Source: Bacteroidota bacterium
GTDB lineage: Bacteria; Bacteroidota; Ignavibacteria; UBA10030; UBA8401
Assembly: GCA_021796275.1 (NCBI GenBank)
Contig: JAJYOI010000007.1
Span: 1-58,199 of the forward strand
Length of the DNA stretch: 58,199 nucleotides
Direction: 5' to 3'
The notes under the pieces were generated by a model, which was given only the letters and a program-made list of their open reading frames with translations, was not told where the DNA came from and searched no databases. The position numbers and the translations under genes are program-made. This document shows, piece by piece, positions 26,951 to 34,120 of this stretch. Within the stretch, counting starts at the first letter, position 1. Every line of letters begins with the position of its first letter.

Positions 26951-27320
26951 GCGATAAAGAAATTTCGGAACGCGGCAAGGGTTTCTTTGCACGCAATAAA
27001 AGAAATTAAAATCGCGATCTAAGAATCCTCAACCGCATTAAGGAAAACCAGAAAGGCGGTAAGAGTTTTCCAAATTGCGATAACGGTTTTTCGGGACGCA
27101 CTAAAAGAAATTGAAATTGCGATCTAAGAATCTCCAACCGCATTAAGGAAAATCCGGAATGCATTAAGAGTTTTTCACATCGCGATAAAAGTTTTTCGGA
27201 ATGCGAAAAAAGTTTCTCAAAACGCAATAAAAGAAACTTTTAATGCGATTTTCAATTTAAAAAATGCACTTTTCAAATTTAAAATCGCGTTTTTGAAATT
27301 GAAAAATGCGTTTTTGTGCG
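26951..27320. repeat. 21-nt periodic array, 17 full units
   Basis: Seventeen consecutive units of exactly 21 nt, each beginning with GC, run from 26951 to 27307; a partial unit follows. A rough consensus is GCGATAAAAG followed by TTTTTC or AAATTT and then RRAAT/C. Units are diverged yet no indel breaks the phase. Units 4-8 (from 27014) and units 9-12 plus 14 (from 27119) resemble each other in order, suggesting an older 105-nt duplication; GCGATCTAAGAAT occurs at both 27014 and 27119. Each unit has A-rich and T-rich tracts at fixed places. The 21-nt step equals two DNA helix turns. The three plus-strand frames have stops; the minus-strand 73-codon ORF starts with TTG and is only part of the array. 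Confidence 0.92.
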
Positions 27321-27529
27321 AAAAACGATGGTTGTATTAAAAAAGGCTCAATTCCAGCCATTCCGGCGTTCCGACCGGTGTTGTGTGCTTCTTGTGCAAT
27401 TAAATTTAGTGCTGCGCACTTATTGAACGGGTTTCAAGGTTTGGCGAAAGGCTTGCGGGATTTTCTTTAAGAAATGGGCTTGATTTTGTGGTAAAGAAAG
27501 GGTAAGATTATTCCATTGTTTTAGGTAAA

Positions 27530-27549
27530 CCTGCCTGACGACAGGCAGG
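27530..27549. repeat. Mini-palindrome CCTGCCTG-ACGA-CAGGCAGG
   Basis: Perfect 8-bp arms with a 4-nt loop in non-coding DNA. Similar hairpins of this sort are scattered in the accessory region. A shorter one, GCCGA-N6-TCGGC, lies at 27626-27641. Confidence 0.75.
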
Positions 27550-27739
27550 AAGAGAATAACCCCACAGGTTCTCTTAGATTTTTCCCCATTTTTTGCCCGC
27601 TTGCGCTAACGCTACAGCGAGGCGAGCCGATGATGTTCGGCTGTGATAAGAAGCTTATTAGACTGAATGGCTCAAGTACATAGTTATGCACGGACTATTT
27701 CCTGGAAACAGAGAATCAGAAATGTTTAGAGCAACATTG

Positions 27740-27775
27740 GTACATAGATATGCAAGTGCACGCATATCTATGTAC
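27740..27775. repeat. Perfect 14-bp hairpin with a third half-copy upstream
   Basis: GTACATAGATATGC, 8-nt loop AAGTGCAC, then GCATATCTATGTAC. A related half, GTACATAGTTATGCAC, sits about 65 nt upstream (near 27674). It lacks a T-run, so it is not a standard terminator. It could be a protein-binding or recombination site upstream of the lipoprotein gene at 27849. Confidence 0.75.
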
Positions 27776-27808
27776 TTTAATCAATGACCCTGTGCAGTAT
27801 AATTAATA

Positions 27809-27820
27809 GTTAGGGCGCAT
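27809..27820. repeat. Left 12-bp inverted repeat of the 27849 lipoprotein gene
   Basis: GTTAGGGCGCAT, exactly the reverse complement of ATGCGCCCTAAC at 28569-28580, directly behind the stop codon. The GTTAGGGC form is close to, but one base off, the integron core GTTRRRY. Confidence 0.7.
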
Positions 27821-27848
27821 CCAGCATACACAATCAACAGGTCAGCAT

Positions 27849-28568
27849 ATGAAACCAATTTTATTTGGAATTATCTGTTGTCTCTTATTCTGGGGATGTA
27901 AGGGTGACCCAGGTCCAGCAAGCCCTAGACTTTCTGGCAATCTTATGGGTTCGGTCATGATTGTAGATTCACTCAATAGATCAATTAAAGATCAAAGCGG
28001 CGTCAGAGTACTCCTTTACCCAGGCATAGATTCAACAATCTCACTTTCGGATGGTTCATGGCAATTGAATAATGTGCCTTCAGGAATCTATGATGTGACC
28101 TATGCGAAGTCCGGTTTTTATACTGTGAAAGCTTTTCAATTCCAATTCGTTGGTGGAGGAAATTATTCTTTTTACCCAGTGAGAATGATTCAATTTTGGT
28201 CTGGGTCTGTGACCCGGCTTGACGTGATTGACACCAGTAATATTATCCGTTTTCAAGGAACGATCAACGCTAGCTTTGCAAGGGGCCGAAATGTTTATAT
28301 TTTTTTGTCGAAGTCTCAATTTAAAAATTCAGTGCCAATAATTGGCAGTTATATTATTTATGTCACTATGGGTACCGGACAAAATTTCAGTTATGATCTT
28401 TCTCGTGACTATTTAGGAAATGTCGCAGTCGAGGGTGACATTCTATATGCTGTCGCAGTGCTTGGAGGCAACGGTAATCCTGGGATAAATTTTAATTCAA
28501 ATGGACAGAGCGAATTCGATACCGAAGGAGTCCCATTATCAAATACAGTCAGTTTTGTCGTTCCGTGA
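27849..28568 (+). CDS. Lipoprotein with carboxypeptidase-regulatory-like domain
   Basis: 239 residues. Lipoprotein signal 'MKPILFGIICCLLFWGC' followed by 'KGDPGP'. Residues ~30-95 match the carboxypeptidase-regulatory (PEGA/CarboxypepD_reg) beta-sandwich: 'SDGSWQLNNVPSGIYDVTYA' with 'KSGFYTVKAF'. The C-terminal half is unrecognised and beta-rich. The gene looks richer in A+T than its left neighbours and is enclosed by 12-bp inverted repeats (27809 and 28569). Start chosen at the ATG that begins the signal peptide. Surface or periplasmic location expected, role unknown. Confidence 0.78.
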   Translation: MKPILFGIICCLLFWGCKGDPGPASPRLSGNLMGSVMIVDSLNRSIKDQSGVRVLLYPGIDSTISLSDGSWQLNNVPSGIYDVTYAKSGFYTVKAFQFQFVGGGNYSFYPVRMIQFWSGSVTRLDVIDTSNIIRFQGTINASFARGRNVYIFLSKSQFKNSVPIIGSYIIYVTMGTGQNFSYDLSRDYLGNVAVEGDILYAVAVLGGNGNPGINFNSNGQSEFDTEGVPLSNTVSFVVP

Positions 28569-28580
28569 ATGCGCCCTAAC
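28569..28580. repeat. Right 12-bp inverted repeat of the 27849 lipoprotein gene
   Basis: ATGCGCCCTAAC immediately after the TGA stop; exact inverse of 27809-27820. Confidence 0.7.
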
Positions 28581-28984
28581 CTCTTTAATAAGTAAAAAGT
28601 CAAGAGAATAAAGTACACCAGCGACAAAAAATTTTGTTTAAAAAACGTTCTTTTCCGCCAGAGGCGGATCAGAATCTGAGAAAAACGAGTGCTTCCAAAT
28701 TTAACTTATCGCAGATGTCTGTCGTATCAGTTCAGCCAAAGGCTGATCAGCCATTGTCTGAAAGGCCATGGCAGACCAAATTTTCCCGAACCAAGTTCGG
28801 GACAGGCTTGCCTCACTTCCGCTTGGCGAAGCGGGCTAGCATGACAAATGATGTCACTCTTGATGAAGATTCTTAACACCAAGCTTAAGCTTATTCAAGC
28901 AAGATATGAACATTTGGAGTACTTCGTAAAGGTAATGATTGTGTGAATAGAGGATATCTGTACTAACTACATAGGAGGAAGAGA
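28581..28984. other. 404-bp gene-poor stretch rich in small hairpins
   Basis: I do not accept the 80-codon ORF at 28634 as a gene, because it is made of repeats. Four perfect mini-palindromes lie here: TCCGCC-AGA-GGCGGA (28654-28668), TCAGCC-AAA-GGCTGA (28732-28746), TCCCGAAC-CAA-GTTCGGGA (28784-28802) and CCGCTT-GGCG-AAGCGG (28819-28834), then AGCATGACAAATG, the end signature of the GTCAT...ATGAC repeat family. The last 100 nt lead to the SHOCT gene and contain its ribosome site. Confidence 0.75.
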
Positions 28985-29467
28985 ATGGAAACTGTATTTG
29001 AGATGTCGAGTTCAATTGGAATGGTGCTTCGAGTTTACGAGGACCGCATAGTCCTCACACAGAAAGGTGTGATGGGCGCATTGACCAGAGGATTCTCTGG
29101 AGAGAAGACCATTTACATTCGTGATATTACGTCTGTTCAATTCAAGGAAGCGGCTTGGACTGCGGGCTTCATTGAGTTCACATTTCCTGGTTCAAACGAC
29201 AGACCAGGAGGTTCCATTTTCGGAGTGCCCAACGAAAACCGATTTACATTCTCGAATCGTTCAATGAGCGTTCAGAAAGAGCTGACCGCTCAAGCACAGA
29301 AGATCAAAGAATTCATTGATAGAAAGATCGGTGAAAACAAAAGCCAGAGTAGGTCACAAATAATTTCTGTCGCAGATGAACTTGCAAAGTTCAAGAAGCT
29401 TCTCGATGACGGGGTGCTCACAGAAGCTGAGTTTGCCAAGAAAAAGCAGGAACTACTCGGTCTCTAG
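28985..29467 (+). CDS. SHOCT-domain protein with DUF4429-like N-terminus
   Basis: 160 residues with a strong ribosome site (AGGAGG, 7 nt before the ATG). Residues ~10-110 resemble the PH-like DUF4429 module ('ITSVQFKEAAWTAGFIEFTF'), and the last ~30 residues are a SHOCT motif: 'ELAKFKKLLDDGVLTEAEF' followed by 'AKKKQELLGL'. SHOCT tails often mediate oligomerisation. No membrane segment, so cytosolic. Function unknown. It is a lone plus-strand gene in the accessory block. Confidence 0.82.
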   Translation: METVFEMSSSIGMVLRVYEDRIVLTQKGVMGALTRGFSGEKTIYIRDITSVQFKEAAWTAGFIEFTFPGSNDRPGGSIFGVPNENRFTFSNRSMSVQKELTAQAQKIKEFIDRKIGENKSQSRSQIISVADELAKFKKLLDDGVLTEAEFAKKKQELLGL

Positions 29468-29478
29468 TTGTGAAGATC

Positions 29479-29554
29479 ACCTAACAAACTATTTCTCTCG
29501 TTACAAAGATCAGGTTTGTAACGCATTCTTTCACGATGCTCTGCGTCGTTATAC
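29479..29554 (+). repeat. Possible attC-like spacer (weak)
   Basis: ACCTAAC (a full match to the integron core RYYYAAC) lies 11 nt after the SHOCT gene stop, and GTTATAC (one mismatch to GTTRRRY) lies about 70 nt on. Between them are ACAAAC and GTTTGT. The next gene starts 52 nt downstream. The pattern is suggestive only; no integrase is in the window. Confidence 0.25.
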
Positions 29555-29606
29555 GCCGGGCATAGAACATTTCATCTCGTTCCAACTTTCTTGTAAGGAG
29601 GTACAC

Positions 29607-30629
29607 ATGAAAGTTTTCCCGAAAATTCCCGCAGTGTACTTTATGCTGATTGCGCTGTCGTTTTACGCTTTGTTCTGCACTAATCCCAATGACAATTCCA
29701 ATAACAACGGCGGCGGACAAACTCAAAAGAAAATCGACTCGCTCTCGTTATGCGGCGGCGCAATCCCAAAGGACAGCCTTGCCGAAATCTTAGATGGCAA
29801 TATGGTTATCGTTGGCGGTTACCTTACTCAAGGAATGTCGCTGCAGCGAATTGCTGCAGATCTGATTATTGGAATGGCGCTGAACGGAGTGAACTTCGGC
29901 GCACTGAATACCTACAAGCTAAGCTACAACAGCGGAACGTATTCGTACGTCAGCGGAATGCATTCCATCAATCTTAAATTCTTTTTTGCGCAGGATTTCG
30001 GTTCCTTTCATGCCGGAGATATAATTCCGTACAATCTTTTTTCCATCGGTTCATACCTGACGAATATTTCTGTTGGGCTGAACGGCATAACATACAACGA
30101 GGGGCCGCTGTATAATTTGATTGAGGGAAGCATTTCTTTCAACAATCTGACGCCGAAGATCACACTGAAAACAACATTGGCCTCGTTCACCATTCAAAGC
30201 ACCTCGCTGACGCTGGATACCGCCGGAACGTCGGTGGATTCGTTCTTCATTTCTATGACGACACTTCCCGCTACGATTCAGACATTCACAGAGCAGGTGA
30301 ACGCTGAAGGATTCGGCTTTTCGTACGACTCGACTTTTTTTATCTCTAAGAAGTACGACATTAACGAGACGATCTACGGCTCGACGTTTTATATGAGGAA
30401 GAACGATACAACGTGGTTCTTCGATGGTTATTACAGCGGGGATGTGCGTAAAGAGAATTTTCATTTCTATCTGCGGGGCATCGCTTCCAATTTGCAGCAG
30501 AATTATACCGGTTATTATTGCGATGCCGCTTTTGCCGATTCTTTCGGCGTGGCGATACACGACAGGTCGCTCCTCTTCGGGCATTTTTATTCTGTCTTTG
30601 GCGACACGTTGTTTTATTTGTTGGAATAA
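29607..30629 (+). CDS. Putative lipoprotein of unknown function
   Basis: 340 residues from ATG 29607, which follows an AAGGAGG ribosome site; the 417-codon ORF in the track is an over-extension into the SHOCT gene. The signal 'FMLIALSFYALFC' is followed by an Asn/Gly-rich linker ('NPNDNSNNNGGGQ'). The rest is beta-rich with alternating polar and apolar residues and no domain that I recognise. Probably an exported lipoprotein. No paralogue in the window. Confidence 0.7.
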   Translation: MKVFPKIPAVYFMLIALSFYALFCTNPNDNSNNNGGGQTQKKIDSLSLCGGAIPKDSLAEILDGNMVIVGGYLTQGMSLQRIAADLIIGMALNGVNFGALNTYKLSYNSGTYSYVSGMHSINLKFFFAQDFGSFHAGDIIPYNLFSIGSYLTNISVGLNGITYNEGPLYNLIEGSISFNNLTPKITLKTTLASFTIQSTSLTLDTAGTSVDSFFISMTTLPATIQTFTEQVNAEGFGFSYDSTFFISKKYDINETIYGSTFYMRKNDTTWFFDGYYSGDVRKENFHFYLRGIASNLQQNYTGYYCDAAFADSFGVAIHDRSLLFGHFYSVFGDTLFYLLE

Positions 30630-30754
30630 CTGGCTGAAGTGAAGCAGAGTTTCATGGACAAAGCGTTCTCATACAGGGTTGAGGAATTGGAGACGATCGG
30701 GGAATATCAGCCAATAACGACAGTTACTTCAATCAATCATTTATCGAGGAAAAA

Positions 30755-31330
30755 ATGAAACGACTTATATTTATTTCCCTCATTGCAGCAGCATTCCAAT
30801 GCGGTTATGCTCAAACCACAGCAGGCAATACACTCAGACCGAAGAAAGCAATTTCATTTTCATTCGCAGGACTGAACCTTGGCGGAGGCTTGGGCGGAAA
30901 ATATTGGCTCGGCTCACAAACAGCTATACGAATCGAACTGAACTTTTCGTTTGAGCAGTACAAAGAAGCTGCCTCGACACTTTCCAGTTTATCTTCCGGT
31001 TCGTCAACTACCGAGACGACCACCCGCTACCAAATCGCCCCGACAGTTAACATTGAAAAACATTTTCAGGTAGATAAAAGCGTTTCTCCTTATTTCGGAG
31101 CAGGAGCGGCGTACAATTATTATCTAAGAAAGCAGGACGTTCCGAATTCAGAAAATAATGAGACCTCTTATTCGGGAAATGTTTTTTGGGGAGTAGAATA
31201 TTGGTTGTCTGAAAATGTTTCACTCGCCGGCGAACAAACAATATCAATCTACTATCAATCAGAGACCGGTTTCAACACTTTTTCTATCAAAAATTCCACA
31301 TCAAATCTAAGATTGTATATATATTTCTAA
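30755..31330 (+). CDS. Small outer-membrane beta-barrel protein
   Basis: 191 residues with signal peptide 'MKRLIFISLIAAAFQCGYA' and a series of amphipathic beta strands, consistent with an 8-stranded outer-membrane beta-barrel (OMP_b-brl/OmpA-like): 'ISFSFAGLNLGGGLGGKYWL', 'RIELNFSFEQY', 'YFGAGAAYNYYL', ending in aromatic 'LRLYIYF', the terminal strand signature for BAM-mediated assembly. Ribosome site GAGG upstream. Followed by a good terminator at 31402. Confidence 0.82.
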   Translation: MKRLIFISLIAAAFQCGYAQTTAGNTLRPKKAISFSFAGLNLGGGLGGKYWLGSQTAIRIELNFSFEQYKEAASTLSSLSSGSSTTETTTRYQIAPTVNIEKHFQVDKSVSPYFGAGAAYNYYLRKQDVPNSENNETSYSGNVFWGVEYWLSENVSLAGEQTISIYYQSETGFNTFSIKNSTSNLRLYIYF

Positions 31331-31401
31331 GTTGCACTCCAAAATTCCTTTGAGGCGACCGTCTTGTAAAAGATGCCTGTTTTCTTTAATGAAGAAAAAA
31401 T

Positions 31402-31438
31402 AAAAAGGCGAGGACACATTTCCTCGCCTTTGTTTTTC
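31402..31438 (+). terminator. Rho-independent terminator after the beta-barrel gene
   Basis: AAAGGCGAGGA, 6-nt loop, TCCTCGCCTTT, then GTTTTT: an 11-bp perfect stem followed by a T-run. Confidence 0.9.
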
Positions 31439-31855
31439 TAAACTGCGGTTTTGCCGCAACCTACGGCCTGCCCGCGACCATAAAGGTCGCGGCTACAAAA
31501 TTATTTCTTTACGCCTTCAAGAACCATTTCTTCTTCATATGATTAAAAAATGGTGGCCGCAGACTTTACGTCTGCGGTTTGCCGCTGCGGCCTATCCGCA
31601 ACCTGCGGCCTGCCCGCGACCATAAAGGTCGCGGCTACAAAATTATTTCTTTACACCTTCAAGAACCATTTCTTCTTCCACATGATTAAGAAATGGTAGC
31701 CGCAGACTTTACGTCTGCGGTTTGCCGCTGCGGCCTATCCGCAACCTGCGGCCCGCCCGCGATCATAAAGGTCGCGGCTACCCAAATGCAATCATCTCCG
31801 CAACCATGAAGGTTGCGGTTACCAAATTGCAATCGTTACCGCACCAACCAAATCT
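31439..31855. repeat. REP array, left block with two gene-end copies
   Basis: Gene-free. It contains REP hairpins, each a GC-rich stem of 8 bp with a 5-nt loop and GTAG/GTGG (or CTAC in the other orientation) beside it: 31472-31496, 31553-31577, 31614-31638, 31696-31720, 31757-31781 and 31798-31822. Typical stems are CCGCGACC-ATAAA-GGTCGCGG and CCGCAGAC-TTTAC-GTCTGCGG. A ~142-nt unit is repeated in tandem (31472, 31614, 31757). Between the REPs, 31497-31552 and 31639-31695 are near-exact copies of the last ~50 nt of the acyltransferase gene at 32788. Confidence 0.92.
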
Positions 31856-32335
31856 TTAATTCCATTCATTCAAATTGTGTATTGTTGACCCTTTGAATGG
31901 ATACTCCTTCCAACCTTCAACAAGATTTGCTCTCACAGGATTATTGAGAATGTATCGGATATGCTTCGCTACTTCTTCTTCTTTGCGAAGAATGTGATCA
32001 TAAAAATCTTTCTGCCAGCGTACCGATAAATGATTTTGATACAACCAGAAACCCGTTCTTTGTTTGAATGATTTCACAGCTTTCAGCACATCTGAAGTTT
32101 CATTCTTACCGCGAAGCAGCAAATGTGCATGCTCCGGCATAAATACATACACTTCGGCTTCGCTTTCAAATTCCTTCAACGCTTCAAGTAAAAGCAGCTC
32201 GCATCTTCTAAATCGGTCTTCAGCAACAAAAAATGTGGCTCTGTTCTTTACACAGACTGTGAACGAAACAATCTTGCATCCCCGATAGAATTCCTCCTCC
32301 AAACGATGGTGTTTTTCCCTGATAATTTTTCCCAT
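31856..32335 (-). CDS. REP-associated tyrosine transposase (RAYT, Y1 HUH superfamily)
   Basis: 159 residues, the compact size of RAYTs. The HUH metal motif is 'MPEHAHLLLRG' (His-Ala-His) and the Y1 catalytic region is 'QKDFYDHILRKEEEVAKHIR' followed by 'YILNNPVRANLVEGW', the family's most conserved stretch. RAYTs are single-copy, domesticated relatives of IS200/IS605 TnpA that bind and cut REP hairpins next to a GTAG-type tetranucleotide. That is what surrounds this gene on both sides, so gene and REPs form a REPtron-like unit. Start ATG 32335. Both conserved residue sets are intact, so the enzyme may be active. Confidence 0.93.
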   Translation of the reverse strand: MGKIIREKHHRLEEEFYRGCKIVSFTVCVKNRATFFVAEDRFRRCELLLLEALKEFESEAEVYVFMPEHAHLLLRGKNETSDVLKAVKSFKQRTGFWLYQNHLSVRWQKDFYDHILRKEEEVAKHIRYILNNPVRANLVEGWKEYPFKGSTIHNLNEWN

Positions 32336-32787
32336 GGTTTATTATAAACCCTCATGTCGGGGTAGCCGCAGACTTTTCAGCCAGAGACTGATCCGCCTTT
32401 GGCGGAATGTCTGTGGTTTGCCGCGACCATAAATGTCCGCAGCTACCAAATCACAATCATCGCCGCAACCGTAAAGGTTGCGGCTACCAAAATGCAATTA
32501 TCTTCGCGACCATGAAGGTTGCGACTACCGAATCGTATCATTACCGCAACCATAAAGGTCGCGGCTACAAAATTATTTCTTTATACCTTCAAGAACCATT
32601 TCTTCTTCCACATGATTAAGAAATGGTAGCCGCAGACTTTACGTCTGCGGTTTGCCGCTGCGGCCTATCCGCAACCGTAAAGGTTGCGGCTACCAAAATG
32701 CAATTGTCTCCGCGACCGTAAAGGCCGCGGCTACCAAAATGCAATTATCTCCGCAACCATGAAGGTCGCGGCTACAAAATTATTTCT
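32336..32787. repeat. REP array, right block with one gene-end copy
   Basis: Gene-free. REP hairpins at 32362-32416 (loop enlarged by mini-palindromes), 32421-32446 (imperfect), 32463-32487, 32504-32528, 32544-32568, 32626-32650, 32669-32693, 32710-32734 and 32751-32775. Runs of them repeat every 40-41 nt with the spacer CAAAATGCAATTATCT. At 32569-32625 lies a copy of the acyltransferase 3' end that is identical to the true end over about 50 nt, then diverges at ATTAAGAAATG. The last REP sits 12 nt beyond the acyltransferase stop. Confidence 0.92.
32377..32406. repeat. Two mini-palindromes in the loop of a REP
   Basis: TCAGCC-AGA-GACTGA (one mismatch) is followed directly by TCCGCC-TTT-GGCGGA. 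They lie between the two stem arms CCGCAGAC and GTCTGTGG of the REP at 32362-32416, where other copies have a 5-nt loop. Confidence 0.8.
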
Positions 32788-33912
32788 TTATACCTTCAAG
32801 AACCATTTCTTCTTCCACATGATCCATGCAATGAGGAAGAGGAACAGCATAAAGAAAATTGCGTAGAGGAGCGATGCGTTGATCGGGCTTGCAATCGAAA
32901 GAAAGAATGTTTGAAATAGCCATCCCTGCAATGACTGCGTTCCTCCATCCGGCGTCTGCCAGCGAATAATGCCTGTGTACAACCTTCCGATAACTCCTGA
33001 AAGGAAAAAGACGGTAATCGCGTTCATGCCGTAAATAACAAGCGGCGTCGCCCATTTCTTGTAGCCTTTCACATCGATCAGCCAATAGAAAATTGCAAGG
33101 CACACCAGCGCCCAGCCTGCCATGAAAATACTGTACGAGCTTGTCCACATATTCTTGTTGATCGGCAGCCACATATCGAAAATTGCGCCGAGCAGTAAAA
33201 AAATATTTCCGGCAACAAACATCCACGCCGTCTTTTCTTCTTTTGTCCGCTCCGATTGCAGCCAGCGTCCGGTGAGCACGCCGAACAACGTCGTTGCAAT
33301 TGCCGGGATTGTGCTGACGATGCCTTCGGGATCGAAGCCCGGCACAGGTGCGCCGCTCCATGTGTGTCCGGCAAGCACGTGTGAATCAATATACCAGCAC
33401 AGGCTTCCGGTCGGCTGCATCACTCCGGCGCCGTAACCGGGAACGGGAATGAGCGTCACCATCAGCCAGTAGCTGGCAAGCAGCCCGATAATCCAATAGA
33501 GTTGTGCCTTCCAGCCGGAATTCATCACGATGAGAGACGCAATGAGATAACAAACAGCGATGCGCTGCAGAACTCCGGGAATGCGGATCGTGGCGAGATG
33601 AAAATACGGAAAGCCAGCAAGGAAAAATCCGAGAAGAAAAATAATAACCGCGCGGCGGATGATCTGCACGTACAATTTCTTTTTGTCTGCGCCAGCTTCC
33701 ATCCGGTAGCGGAACGAAAATGTCATTGCGACACCGACAATAAAAAGAAAGAAAGGGAAAATCCAATCGGTGAACGTCCAGCCGCTCCACGGAGCGTGCT
33801 CTAACTGCGGATAAATATGCGACCATGTGCCCGGGTTATTGACGAGCATCATGCCGGCAATAGTGGCTCCGCGGAAAGCATCAAGCGATGTAAGTCGTTC
33901 GTGTTTTATCAT
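32788..33912 (-). CDS. DUF5009 / HGSNAT-like membrane acyltransferase, copy B
   Basis: 374 residues, about ten membrane segments. Opening 'RLTSLDAFRGATIAGMMLVN' and 'WTFTDWIFPFFLFIVGVAMT' are the DUF1624/DUF5009 signature shared with lysosomal heparan-alpha-glucosaminide N-acetyltransferase; 'GWTFTDWIFPFF' holds the conserved segment near the proposed acetyl-transfer site. In bacteria these proteins are thought to acylate sugars using cytoplasmic acyl-CoA. It is the downstream partner of a close paralogue (34121-35260). Its final codons 'MWKKKWFLKV' are present in three extra partial copies within the neighbouring REP array. Confidence 0.87.
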   Translation of the reverse strand: MIKHERLTSLDAFRGATIAGMMLVNNPGTWSHIYPQLEHAPWSGWTFTDWIFPFFLFIVGVAMTFSFRYRMEAGADKKKLYVQIIRRAVIIFLLGFFLAGFPYFHLATIRIPGVLQRIAVCYLIASLIVMNSGWKAQLYWIIGLLASYWLMVTLIPVPGYGAGVMQPTGSLCWYIDSHVLAGHTWSGAPVPGFDPEGIVSTIPAIATTLFGVLTGRWLQSERTKEEKTAWMFVAGNIFLLLGAIFDMWLPINKNMWTSSYSIFMAGWALVCLAIFYWLIDVKGYKKWATPLVIYGMNAITVFFLSGVIGRLYTGIIRWQTPDGGTQSLQGWLFQTFFLSIASPINASLLYAIFFMLFLFLIAWIMWKKKWFLKV

Positions 33913-34031
33913 GGATGTGCCTTTACATTGTGGGTGGAAATAAGTAAGCGAACTCTGCGCTCAATCTGAAGAGAAGAAATGAGAATGTCAAGGGAGCAGG
34001 TTTTACGGTAGTGGCGCAATTCCACTTTCGG

Positions 34032-34087
34032 GTAGGTCAGACATTCTTGTCTGACCAAATAAAGACAGGCAAGAATGCCTGTCCTAC
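34032..34087. repeat. Second REP family: inverted doublet between the acyltransferases
   Basis: GTAG, then TCAGACA-TTCT-TGTCTGA, a short spacer, GACAGGC-AAGAAT-GCCTGTC, then CTAC. Two hairpins in opposite orientation with outward GTAG tetranucleotides, the classic REP doublet (BIME-like) design, but stem sequences differ from the main array. Confidence 0.85.
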
Positions 34088-34120
34088 TCAAAATATTTTT
34101 AAGCTGAGACACTGCCATAT

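Noticed and set aside
27006-27227. 73-codon minus-strand ORF with heptapeptide repeats
   Set aside because: Starts at TTG, lies wholly in the 21-nt array, covers only part of it, and has no ribosome site; treated as a by-product of the period being a multiple of three.
26951-27320. CRISPR or VNTR with spacers
   Set aside because: Units are contiguous with no constant/variable division, so it is a tandem array and not repeat-spacer DNA.
28634-28876. 80-codon ORF
   Set aside because: Composed of mini-palindromes and dispersed repeat sequence, with no ribosome site or recognisable protein pattern.
29376-29606. Upstream extension of the 29607 gene (417-codon ORF)
   Set aside because: Overlaps the SHOCT gene in another frame; the ATG at 29607 has an AAGGAGG site and begins a lipoprotein signal.
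31439-32787. CRISPR array
   Set aside because: Repeats are hairpins with GTAG tetranucleotides and near-identical spacers; a RAYT gene is present and no cas genes.
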